From: Eunapius fragilis | Taxonomy: Eukaryota > Porifera > Demospongiae > Spongillida > Spongillidae | NCBI GenBank assembly: GCA_963681505.1 | Contig: OY811987.1 | Location: forward strand, 4,570,978-4,634,977 | Direction of reading: 5' to 3' | Length of the DNA: 64,000 nt | Part shown: one piece after another, positions 26,558-37,645 of the stretch | Layout: the number at the start of each line of letters is the position of its first letter | Numbering within the stretch: position 1 is the stretch's first letter | Made by a program: the position numbers and the translations under genes | Notes under the pieces: model-generated | What the model was told of the DNA's origin: nothing | Databases searched by the model: none | The model's input: the letters and a program-made list of their open reading frames with translations, nothing else

Positions 26558-26776
26558 GCCGGAAAGAAATAAAAATCCCCTAACTTGAATGTAGTGTCGT
26601 ATGATAGCAATTGAGGAGATGGTGAGTCAGTTAATAGTAGTCTATCAAATTCTTGCATTGCGCGCGCGCAGTGATATTGAATAATTTATAGAGCTCTGAG
26701 CGTTCCGTGCGTGTGTTCCGTATTTTAGTCCTTGGTTCCGTTCCGTTCCGTTCCGTTCCGTGAAATAGATCTAACC

Positions 26777-26788
26777 AATTAATGAGGT
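26777..26788 (+). repeat. Right 12-bp target-site duplication of the Ulp1 element
   Basis: aattaatgaggt, identical to 24779-24790 on the other side of the element. Confidence 0.75.
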
Positions 26789-28249
26789 GCCCAGTCTCTC
26801 ATTCGTAAAAGTAATGGGTAGAACGTTCTCGTCTTTTAATCGCGTCCTCTATTAAAGCCAGAGCAAGTGGATTGAACGCATTTGTAGCGAAGAAACGCAC
26901 ACTTTAATAAAAGCACAAGTAGTCCCTAATTGTAAGTCTTAGGGCGGCAGAACCTAATTTTCGCTAGGCCATGTGTAAGTAAAGTTGCATGGCTGCATGC
27001 GTCCCTTAGCAAGCGCTTGTAATAGTCTGGTCGAGGGTCCTCTTAAAGCACTATAAATGTGATATTTCTTTCAAACTCACGACCTTTATTTGGATTATTA
27101 TAAGAGCTTCTAATCATTGCATGCCTTTAACTGTCGAAACTGAGTATCCTGTGAAACATCTTTGTCAGACATGCAAGGTAACATTGCTCCTCCCCTATCC
27201 TTTCACTTCCTCTTCTCATATGCACTTTGGTAGTATCTTCCTCGAGCCACTTTCCTTCTTGCAACTGCAGATAAGAACTATTGCACATTAAAGTTTTGCA
27301 GTATATAGAGACACAAACAACCGTGCCCGCGTTTGTGACATGCATTGGAAATCATGTGTGCTCCGAAACCATTTCACTACTGCTCTAAATTCCGCGGTTG
27401 TATAGAATACCTGATAGTAGCGGTTAATTGTGCACAATTACCCGGATAAACTCGGCATTTACCTGCAGTATATAAGCATGCATTCATCCATGCACGTTAT
27501 CGTCGACATATTTCTGCCGCGAGGATGATTTTGTCAGTTGTGCATATCCAGAAATCGCCCATACTTAGGCGGTCATCATGCGAATTTTTTCAAATTGAAT
27601 TTTAAACACGTTTATAATGTCCTATAAATCGATCTGATTATGAAATATTACTTAAAAACATTTTTCCATTAGCCATTGCTTAACTAAAATCAAGACAAAA
27701 AATTAATTTCTACCGTGCATAAATTTTCATTAAACGGCGTAATACCTTGCGTCATCTGCTGGAATTATTTAACTAACAACAAATAGAACAGATGATCAAA
27801 TAGTCACGGGTGTTTCGGAGTGGACATTTACGGATATTTAGATGTCCAATTGCCCATTTACGTAAAAATGATTCTGCTAGCTCATTAACGCACTAACATA
27901 TTCAAGGCCGGTTTCTGCTACGACCCAGTATCACTACGCCTCTCCATTGATAACTCCATGCATAGTAATAGTCTAAGCACAAACCCAAATCAACTGCTCA
28001 CATGTTTATCGCATTTCAACATACGGCGCAACGTTTCTAGTAATCACGTGCTCCTTAATTCGTTACGAGTGCATCTTTTGGTGGACTATTTGTGAGGCTC
28101 TGGAACTTCCAGGTGAGTTGTGACGGTAAAATATAGAATCTAGGGGCATTGTAAAACAATCCAAGCTGTGTCACATCTCGAGACGCGACGTCTAAGGCAT
28201 ATAAAATCGCTGTTGAAATCTATGAATAATTATCAACATCTTGATTTTT
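26789..28249. other. No gene seen
   Basis: Mixed sequence without a recognisable domain. A possible non-coding first exon ends at a GTGAGT donor near 28110, upstream of the RAG1-N-like gene. Confidence 0.5.
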
Positions 28250-29147
28250 ATAGATGCTTTGCGATGGAATTCCATTGCAGTCTGCTTACAAAACATTGCA
28301 GGGTGTGCGGTGGGAGATTGGTGGTGGCAAATAAATCAAAAAGACTCCCAATCTCACAAAAAAGAGCTTAAACTAGCATTTGGTATTGATATGATCATTG
28401 ATCATGTCACCTTCATTCTGCAACCCATGTATGGAGAGGGTGTTAAGAGGCAGAAAAAGCTCGTACCATTCAGATGGTCATGCCCTACAAGTGGAAAGTC
28501 CATATGTGTGAAGTGAGTGAAGAGCAAATTATAACTGAATTTAATTACATGATCACATTTAGATTTGCCAGCATGTTGAGGTGCTTGTGAAAGGTGGCAT
28601 GAAGAAAAAATGTGACAAAACATACAGCCAAACATCAAGTGAATCACTACAGTCATTAGTTGCACATATAGAAATTGCACCAACAATTTCAAATGACTAT
28701 CTGAAGTGTCCACTCGGCCATTGTGCAGACCAGTAGAGCTGCCATGCCGAAGTCATGTCTGTGCAGGATGTATCATAACATGCCTGACATTGTCAGCAAA
28801 GAACACATGTCCCTGTTGTTATGACAACTCACCTTTGACTGCTTCCAGCATAAATGCAGCTCCTGACGTGTTCTTGTCCCTCCTAAGTGATGTACTGCTT
28901 CTATGCGACTCCTGTAAAACAGATCAAACATTTCAGCAGGAGAGTACCTCTCACATATTTGCAACACTATCTCCTCCATGTGAAATGGATACTGAGGTAC
29001 AAGTCGGCATCTGTAATTAAAAGAATGCTGTCTGAAAGCCCAGAGCCAAATGTTTTGCCGATTCCAACTAGAGTAAATCCAATTAATAAGTTTGAAGTCT
29101 TCAGGAACTGTCAGAACAAACCACAATTGAAGCACAGTAAGCAGTAA
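28250..29147 (+). pseudogene. N-terminal RAG1-like zinc/RING-finger protein, frameshifted
   Basis: Exon 1 (from about 28250, after a TTTTTATAG acceptor, to 28512) encodes KHCRVCGGRLVV, then KKELKLAFGIDMIID and SPSFCNPCMERV, a split zinc-binding region. The intron 28513-28562 is GTGAGT...TTTAG. Exon 2 continues in phase as ICQHVEVLVKGG and reaches a RING finger (CRPVELPCRSHVCAGCIITC then NTCPCC), a short CDSC zinc cluster, and a tail with VIKRMLSES and VLPIPTR. This order (CRVCG cluster, CxxC, RING, C2H2-like) resembles the N-terminal half of RAG1 and the RAG1-N-like proteins of invertebrate transposons. No RAG1 catalytic core follows. At least three frame changes (near 28368, 28410 and 28480, and probably another before the RING) make it broken as read. 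Confidence 0.55.
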
Positions 29148-29343
29148 GTTGTAAACTATTGAAAAGATCACCAAAGAAGGCCTTAAACTGCATGATGGTC
29201 CGTTTGTGAAAAGTCATTATGTAACACTTCAGAACATTGGGGTGGAGCCCCAGCAATACTTTGGTTGCAACCCCATTCACAAGACTTGAAGGTCAGACAA
29301 TTGTACTGAAACGATACTTTATTAAGATCAAACTACCATATAC

Positions 29344-29584
29344 TATTTCCTTGATTACAAGTTGCGCCTTTTATTCAGGACACAACTGTACCTGCATTTA
29401 AAAATTTACCGGTACTTTAAATTGCTACAGTTGTGTAGTAGTGTTTGCGCACGTTTCGCTCTACTCGTGCTCCGATTGGCTCTTGACTCGGGTCTGTACA
29501 TCCAACTGTACCAAGTCAAAAGTAGCAGTTAAAATTTTTAATGCGGGTACAATTGTGTAGCCACAGCTTGTAATCAAGGAAATA
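29344..29584. mobile_element. 241-bp MITE with 18-bp perfect inverted ends
   Basis: tatttccttgattacaag at the left end is exactly the reverse complement of the right end. Similarity continues inward (the acaactgtacctgcatttaaaa region against its partner near 29530). It is non-coding. Confidence 0.8.
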
Positions 29585-29981
29585 CGGTAATGGTTATCAT
29601 TATATAGCTACTAACCTGAAAGTCTTGTGGTTGTCTATAAAAAATGTGGCCCAGCCAAATCCTGTTCTCCTCATGGTTGCAAACAAATCTGAAGGGACAT
29701 TTGCTACACTTGGAGCATGCCACTCCATCTATGACCAATGTTTTGTAACAGATGGGAAATGTTGAGAGTTAGGTAAGAGCAACATGACGTCACAGTGGAT
29801 GAGTATTATTTTTCACATGAAGCTATAGTTCCCTTTATGAACCAATTTCCCCAATGAACCAAAATGCACCTATTAGAGGAGCACACAGTTGAGTGGGTGA
29901 GAGGATACAGCTTTTTGGATTTGGCGTGCTGGGTGAGCAAGGTGCTGAATTGATTCACCCATCGTTTCAATGCACTTTGTG

Positions 29982-29982
<1 letters not shown>

Positions 29983-30049
<67 letters not shown>
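29983..30049. repeat. (CA)n microsatellite
   Basis: An uninterrupted dinucleotide run of about 33 units. Confidence 0.98.
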
Positions 30050-30055
<6 letters not shown>

Positions 30056-31084
30056 CAGTATTCACCTTTCAGACATAATAGCATTAAATAGGTTGCCATG
30101 AGACCAGGATGGACAAAATATACTTAGCAATTCAAATCTAGCCTATGAACACCCTTACATGCAGTTCAATCAGAAACAAAGAAAAGAGGCTACGGTGCAT
30201 CGTTAAAGATCACTTCATAAGTATTGCTCCTGACTCAATCCATGCTCAGCCACCCACAAAGACAGCAAAACGTACGCCAAAACACACTGCTTCTTCATAG
30301 TAGTGGATTTATATTCACGTACACAAAACACAACACGCGCGTTCCTTATTCCACTTGACGATGTTTGCACGTTACTTTTGAAGCATATAAGTCGCGTCTC
30401 AGAAAAAGAGTAACATAAAACGAAAGCTCTATCTGTGTACAATACCTTTGTAAAAGTCGTTTCTCAACTGGAAGTTCGCACGTCCCGGACTAACTAGTTT
30501 TGAAAATCTACCTCCGCGTAAGTAAGCCGCTTTTGAACGACACTTCTCCAGACCGAAACCATCTTTGATGCCCAAACATACCTCATTCAGTAGAGCACGG
30601 GTTCATCTTCAACAATACTTCGTCTAGAGGGTCATCACGTGTTCTATTCAGTAACTGTACAACGAATTCCAACGGGTACAAATCATTACAACCGTTGCTA
30701 GGTGAGGTAATTGCCATTTCAAAATTTTGGGGCGTAGGACTTTTTGTCCATCAATTCAATGGATCGTAACACCCCACAGCCCTTTGCGGCTGGACAAAAG
30801 GGTCCATAATTAGACAATACCGTAAACCAAAAAAACTCATTGCGGCTAGATGCGCCATGGCCTCATTAAAATGGCGTTTTTTGATAGAGCTGTATCTTGT
30901 TCATTTTACCATCAAATACCTGTTGATCCCTCCCATATAACTGGTGTATCGTCGTAGTAGAGACTATACCATATGCGCACTCTTTATATCGCAATCCTTA
31001 ATAACGCGCAGCCAATTTATATATGGATATCGTAAGGGAGAGGGGGTACTTCACGCTGATAATACCAAGCACAGACAAATTCTC
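30050..31084. other. No gene seen
   Basis: Only short open frames. A tgcggctggacaaaag motif near 30800 resembles sequence near 5105 and 15230, so a short dispersed repeat may be present. Confidence 0.5.
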
Positions 31085-33149
31085 AGGAACGTCAGCATGC
31101 CGCATTGTCAACTATTCACATTTAGGTATACAGAAACACCATTTAGGTCCAGCCATACTTTTTTTTCACCACACAATAAAGGGTTTTGCTTTTCTATGAA
31201 TAATGCGGTATTAGTAGCTTTATTCGGTCACATAGCAACACCACATATATACCAGCTCCAGAAACTTTGCAGAGCTTGTGGAAAACATTTGGTGGCTAGA
31301 AAAAGGAGAGAATTCATGAGAGGGGGTTTATAATGGGTACATGAGGGCATGGGGTCCAGCTGCTTACTGTGGGAACATGGGGCAGACCAGCTGCTTATAG
31401 TAGGTACTTTGGGGCATGTGCAGGGGGTCCAGCTACTTAGTGAGTACATAGGGGCAGAGAGTACAGTGCACAGGGGCAGGGGTCTAGCTGCTTACAGTGG
31501 GTACATGGGGGCAGGGGGTCCAGCTGCTTACAGTGGGTACATGCGGGCAGGGGGGCCAGTTGCTTACAGTGGGTACATGGGGGAAAGGGGGCGTGGGTAC
31601 ATGGGGGAGGGGGTCCAGCTGCTTACAGTGGGTACATGGGGGCAGGGGGATCTAGTTGCTTACAGTGGGTACATGGGGGCAGGGGGATCTAGTTGCTTAC
31701 AGTGGGTACGTGGGGGGCAGGGGTCCAGCGGCTTACTGTGGTTACATGGGGGGCAGGGATCCAGCTGCTTACAGTGGGTACATGGGGGCAGGGGGGCCAG
31801 TTCCTTACAGTGGGTACATGGGGGCAAGGGTACATGGGGGAGGGGATCCAGCTGCTTACAGTGGGTTCATGGGGGCAGGGGGGCCAGTTGCTTACAGTGG
31901 GTACATGGGGCAAGGGGGCATGGGTACATGGGGGAGGGGGTATAGCTGCTTACAGTTGGTACATGAGGTAGGCATATGTGGGGGCACGGGTCCAGATGCT
32001 AACAGTGGGTACATGGGGGCAAGGGGTCTAGCTGCTTACAGTGGGTACATGGGGGCAAGGGGGTGTGGGTACATGGGGGAGGGGGTCCAGCTGCTTACAG
32101 TGGACTCATGGTGTAGGGGTTCCAGTTGCTTACAGTGGGTACATGACAGCAGGGGGTCCAGCTGCATACATGTACATGGGGCAGGGGTCCAGCTGCTTAC
32201 AGTGGGTACATGGGGCAGGGGTCCAGCTGCTTACAGTGGGTACATGGGGGAGGGGGTCCAGCTGCTCACAGTGGGTACATGAGAGCAGGGGGTAGCAATG
32301 GGTGTATGGGGTAGCGGTGGGTGTATGGGGGCAGGGAGTCCAGCTGCTTACATGAAGGCCGGGGGTCAGCTGCTTACAGTAGACATGTGGGGGAGGAGGT
32401 CCAGCTGCTAACAGTGGGTATTTACATGGGGCAGGAGGTCCAGCTGTTTATAGTGGGCACATGGGGACAGGGGATTATAGTGTGGGTACATGGGAACAGA
32501 GTGTATAACAGTGGGTACATGGGGCAGGGGGCAGTCAGGGGTCCAACTGCTTGCAGTACGTGGGTACATGAAGGCAGGGGGTCCAATACATGTGCATGGG
32601 GCAGGGGGTGCAGCTACTTACAGTGGGTAGGTGGGCTTGGTGTCCAGCTGACAGTGGGTACATAAGGGCAGGGGGGTCCAGCTGATTTTCACGTCAACAC
32701 GTATATGTACTGGGCTAGTTTACACGGCTCAAACCACGGTACACTTCACATGCGTATACCATTGCGAAGAAAAAGTATGGCTACAGTTCCATACTATATG
32801 TTGTAAGTTCCTTCTGTCTCCTTTTGTTATTCGCTTCCAACTGGGGCGCAGAATTTGTCTACGTGGTCCAAAAAGTACGTTGAAGTCGATGCGTTCGTCG
32901 AAAAATGGCCGCTCGTAGGAAGCGTGGAGAGAAAACTAGGCCATGTGACTTTGGCTACAAATAGAACAAAGATACTTCATTCATTGTATGGCTTTAAAAT
33001 GGTGACAAGTTTAAACATGTTAACATGTAGTGCAAGGTTTTTAAGGTTGTCGGTTGTCAAGGGTGGTTGCTAGGGCATTACGCCACTTTTTCAATATTTC
33101 AAGAGGTATGCCTTTTGTCCACAAATTGTATGGCCGCATAGGGCTGTGA
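31085..33149 (-). repeat. Interspersed minisatellite-bearing repeat, copy C (inverted, diverged)
   Basis: The minisatellite at about 31327-32690 is the reverse complement of the 35-base unit of copies A and B, with a different and longer copy arrangement. The flanks 31085-31320 and 32690-33149 match the reverse complement of sequence on either side of the arrays in A and B, with many substitutions and small indels. This independent, diverged insertion defines the element borders. Confidence 0.8.
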
Positions 33150-33639
33150 CCCGTGTAGTTGACTTCAATAATTCTATCGCGTGAGGATAATGTTAATAGT
33201 GTGGGGGGAAGGTCTATCATTCGAACGAAAAACTGGCAGCACTACATGTACAAGTATGAGTGGTTGAAAAGCAAGACCACCGAATGTAAGCGTAAGCGAT
33301 ATTGCTTTTAAAAACCGTTGCAAACCTCACACAATGCAACAAGACGATTGGTGTAAACAGAGATAGCATTATTTCTGGTGTAAATACTTCCTCAACGGCG
33401 ATAAAAGGGGTTCCGGGCAACGGGTAACCCCTTGTTCACTCTTTCTGTGGCCCTCACACTCTGGAAAGCAGTCGATCACGAACAGAAGGTTAGGTGTAGA
33501 GGCAAAATAGGCTCAAGATAGCGTTGTGTAAACTTACCACGGGTACAGACCTTACAATTGTGGGTAGATAAGATACAATCTGGAGTAGGCTGTACCAAGA
33601 TCTGTACCCATGCAAACACCTACTAAGCTTCTCCAACGG

Positions 33640-33725
33640 ATGCCAAGGTCTCTTCTACAACAGCCTCTTACCGTACCAAGGTCTCTTCTACAACAGCCTC
33701 TTACCCTACCAAGGTCTCTTCTCTC
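33640..33725. repeat. 33-bp tandem repeat, about 2.5 copies
   Basis: Unit ccaaggtctcttctacaaca followed by gcctcttaccgta. A related segment recurs singly near 35020-35050 as part of a diverged duplication of this neighbourhood. Confidence 0.85.
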
Positions 33726-33815
33726 AGTCTAATTATGTCACACATCACTTCTGTGATAACACACATAGCACCTCCTAAAACATGACTAGATACCCACATT
33801 ACTGATGACAATATC

Positions 33816-34044
33816 AATAGACAACTTCACGATCTGATTATTTTGTACTCCGGATGTGATGTCACCTAGTCACTACGAAGAAGTCCGTTGTTGTCTCTTT
33901 GTTGTCTCTAGCTTTTACTGGGCCTCATATAGTTACATCGTTGTGGGGCCCAATAAAAGCTAGAGACAACAACGGACTTCTTCGTAGTGACTAGGTGACA
34001 TCACATCCGGAGTACAAAATAATCAGATCGTGAAGTTGTCTATT
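33816..34044. mobile_element. 229-bp foldback (hairpin) element
   Basis: The left arm (33816 to about 33920) and right arm (about 33952-34044) are almost perfect inverted copies, from aatagacaacttcacgatct at the left to the matching end at 34044. An 11-base partial repeat of tttgttgtctc lies in the left arm. The loop is about 30 bases. It is non-coding and MITE-like. Confidence 0.9.
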
Positions 34045-34342
34045 CTATTTTGTTTTAAAACAATGTGCAGACAGATCTCCATGATAGTCACAGTCACTAA
34101 AATACATACATACTGCTTCATACCTGTAAGATAAGGTTACACACAAACACACCAACACCACACTCACCTGTGTGTGTATTTGTGCATGTTGAGTGTGTAT
34201 GTGTGTGTGCATTGAGTGTGTGTACAAATATGTATGTATGTACATGTGCACGTGATAGCGTGGTATGTGTCTGTGTGTATGTGGAAGTGATATACATGTG
34301 TGTACAAACAGATGGAGGCACATTTAAAGTAATGAACACAGG

Positions 34343-34676
34343 TCAAGAGTTGTGGCTGCTGCTCAGAATGGAATACAGAGCAAGCTTGTCGTCAGGAAGG
34401 GGCCCATTGGTCTCGTCTGATGAACTTGTCATATCCCTAGACAAGTGGTATGCCCTCTTACTCTCTGCGCACAAGACCCATGTGAGAGGAAGAAACAATG
34501 ATGCAATAACACATGCACTAATGTATACACACTGACAACATGCTTTATACATACTCAACAGAAACAAACATACACACACAAATACACATGTACATACTCA
34601 ACAGATACATTTACACACACGCACCACACACTCGATGCACAAATACAGGTATCTCATGTACCTCAAAAACATGCAA

Positions 34677-34730
<54 letters not shown>

Positions 34731-35208
34731 CGTCAAACACAACTTCACTAGCTTCAGATCCTTTCACTTCTATTGTCCATCCAGCTCGCTGTCCAATTCA
34801 CTGCACTACTAGTAGCGTCTTGACACACTAATCATCTACCAGAAGCAACTCTTACTCAACCGTTTTTTGTATTACAGTATTACAAGTTCTGAAGCACTCT
34901 TGCTGGAAAGCAAATCCTCTATCTTAACAGAAATTGTATGGTCTGCACCCGTGGTAAAGTTTACCTAACACCAACTGACCCTTGACCACAGCTGATGCAA
35001 TCTGGAGTAGGCATTCTCAGGTCTCTTCTACAACAGATGCCAAAGTCTTTTCCTCTACCCAATATATTCACATTTCAAGAGCAGCCTCTCCTCTCAGTTT
35101 AAACACATATGCACATCACTTTTGTCCCAACACCAATATCTCACACACCAACACCACACTCACCTATGTGTGCATAATTGTGTGTGTTGATGTGTAAGTG
35201 TGTACATG

Positions 35209-35267
<59 letters not shown>

Positions 35268-35780
35268 ATGCATTTGTGTGCATTGCATGTGTGTACTAAA
35301 ACCCAAGCCATGGTGCCCGTATTCAGTAGCCACGTTCCATCACATAGATAATTAATAATGGTGACATTGAGTACCTCAACTACACACATACCCACACATG
35401 CACACACATGCACACACATGCATGCACACACATGCACACACATGCATGCACACACACATGCACACACACATGCACACACATGCACAAACACATACACAGC
35501 AACACATCCAAACGTACCCATACATGCAAACATACCCACACATGCACACACACACACCATCCACATACCCACACATGCACACACACAGGGACACACACAC
35601 ACCACAACACACACACATACAGCATGCACACACCTCGTAGTTCTGTCCAATAATGATCCCATGTACGGTGTGCAGACACTCAGTCCAGCACTGAGGTCCC
35701 AGTGTTTTGTTGCTCCCCAACACAACCAATCCTTTAGAAGGATACCAGTCCGACACCGATAGATATAAGCAAGTACATGA
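34343..35780 (-). CDS. Possible C2-domain protein fragment, two exons
   Basis: A minus-strand segment from about 35780 to 35634, closed by a GTGTGT donor, reads LYLSVSDWYPSKGLVVLGSN and then GPQCWTECLHTVH. This pattern resembles the second half of a C2 domain (D-W...G...LG...W...L). A downstream segment, 34464-34343, has a CAG acceptor, reads SKRAYHLSRDMTSSSDETNG and ends LSSSHNS followed by TGA, so it could be the last exon. The intervening 1.2 kb is mostly CA/TG repeats. C2 domains bind membranes and calcium. The upstream exons are not found, and the assignment is tentative. Confidence 0.28.
34684..34729. repeat. (CA)n microsatellite
   Basis: A short run of CA units inside a broader CA-rich stretch. 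Confidence 0.95.
35211..35266. repeat. (TG)n microsatellite
   Basis: A TG run. Downstream, 35380-35630 is a degenerate acacatgcacac-type array. Confidence 0.95.
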
Positions 35781-35952
35781 CATCACTCCTACCCTGCCAA
35801 CACCCTTAAAACTCCCTTCAGATCAGGAATCATAAGGTTCCACACCCACATACACACACTACACACCCACACACATACACATTCACACACAATCGACATA
35901 CATGCACACACACAGATCCAACACACATGCACGCACGCACACATGCACACGT

Positions 35953-36024
<72 letters not shown>

Positions 36025-36308
36025 GGATTATAGGTACTAGTCTAAAGAGAGGCTGATAGCCCGCCCCGAACGCGAGATAGACCGACAGTTCTATAATGAG
36101 GTTGCCAAATAATGCATACCACTACACCGTAAAGCCCTATGTTCTAATGCAGTGATTACACCACATTCTAATACATAGTCCTTATTCCACAGAGGCATCA
36201 GCAGTGGGAGACCATACAATTTGGGAACGTGATGATTTCCAATAGCTATGGTGTCTCTCTCGCACTCAGGGCCTATTTCCCTACAGCTATTTCACTAATA
36301 CCTAATCC

Positions 36309-36368
<60 letters not shown>
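35953..36368. mobile_element. Small inverted-repeat element bracketed by (CA)n and (TG)n
   Basis: A CA run (35953-36021) is followed by ctgggattataggtactagt. The far side has the inverted partner (36291-36311) followed by a TG run (36311-36368). Element and microsatellites thus form one large inverted structure. The interior (about 36042-36290) has no coding capacity. The CA/TG runs may have grown from the element's termini. Confidence 0.65.
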
Positions 36369-36369
<1 letters not shown>

Positions 36370-36935
36370 TCTGTGTCCCATACATTTCCATAGTAAACCA
36401 AGCACCAAGATGATTGACAATTAACGCAATTAAAGCCTATGCGTCATGTGACCATGAAAGAGCTCTATTCATGATGACCTTAGTACTTACATGTACATAG
36501 AGCTTCAACAGGACTGGGAACGAGGGATGTACATCTGGTCTTGCCTATGGGATAAAAAACGTGAGCTACAATATTATCCGGTGGGCTGTAATACATGTAA
36601 GAGTGTTACTGACCATGGATTGGCCATGCAACCAGTATCAAGTTTATCTCAGCTGATCAACACATGGCTGTATTTTCTGTGGCCATGTGCGCCACTTTAT
36701 ATCAGTTGAGACTTTCACATGCAGGCTGCTTCAGTCGCATACCGTGAGTCTAGTCAACTGCATGCATGCATGCACATGTAATGTAGCACTAGTTAATTAA
36801 TTATGCACACCATGGAGTGTACAGATCACACCATTTCACTTGTCACACCTAGGTGTTTGTATGCGCGGCACACATAGAGCACTAGAGTGTGCCCTATGGT
36901 GTGATGGCAATTTGGTGTGCTTAACACACCACAGG
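36369..36935. other. No gene seen
   Basis: An open frame at 36491-36709 lacks recognisable features. tgcatgcatgca-type palindromic sequence occurs near 36760. Confidence 0.5.
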
Positions 36936-37645
36936 CCTTCACATGGGTATGCTAGCTATGGTGCCTTCACATGGGTACATTAGCTATGATGCCTTCACAT
37001 GTGTATGTATACATGCTATGGTGCCTTCACATGGGTACACTAGCTATGATGCCTACACTAGCTATGGTGCCTTCACATGGGTACAATAGCTATGATGCCT
37101 TCATATGGGTACACTAGCTATGATGCCTTCACATGGTTATGTACACTGGCTATGGTGCCTTCACATGGGTACACTAGCTATGATGCCTTCACATGTGTAT
37201 GTATACATGCTATGGTGCCTTCACATGGGTACACTAGCTATGATTCCTACACTAGCTATGGTGCCTTCACATGGGTACAATAGCTATGATGCCTTCATAT
37301 GGGTACACTAGCTATGATGCCTTCACATGGTTATGTACACTGGCTATGGTGCCTTCACATGGGTACACTAGCTATGATGCCTTCACATGGTTATGTACAC
37401 TGGCTATGGTGCCTTCACATGGGTACACTAGCTATGATGCATTCACATGGGTACACTGACTATGGTGCCTTCACATGGGTACACTAGCTATGATGCCTAC
37501 ACATGGGTATATACACAGGCTATGGTGCCTTCACATGGGTAAACTTGCAATGGTGCCTTCACATTGGTATGTACAGTACACTGACTATGGTGCCTTTACA
37601 TGGGTACATTACCTATGGTGCCTTCACATGGGTACACTAGCTATG
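36936..37645. repeat. 28-bp minisatellite with a 194-bp higher-order repeat
   Basis: Units resembling gctatgatgccttcacatgg plus gtacacta, about 25 copies, with variants (ggttatgtacactg, gtatgtatacat). The block starting near 37021 is repeated with an offset of 194 bases, showing a higher-order unit. Open frames here are repeat translations. Confidence 0.92.

Larger units (their letters stand above)
24791..26776 (-). mobile_element. DNA transposon-like unit with long inverted ends and a 12-bp direct flank
   Basis: Outer ends 24791-24896 and about 26655-26776 are inverted copies of each other: tctatttcacggaac, then ggaaccaaggactaaaat, a cggaacacacgcac block and an AT-rich tail ending in gcgcgc. 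The right end carries extra TTCCG units. The 12-mer aattaatgaggt lies directly outside both ends (24779-24790 and 26777-26788) in the same orientation, as expected of a target-site duplication. The only gene inside is the Ulp1/PHD gene. No transposase was seen, so the unit is either non-autonomous or belongs to a class whose catalytic gene I do not recognise. Confidence 0.8.

Noticed and set aside
35376..35786. CRISPR-like regular spacing of acacatgcacac units
   Set aside because: Units are short, impure and contiguous without unique spacers; this is a degenerate microsatellite in an animal genome.
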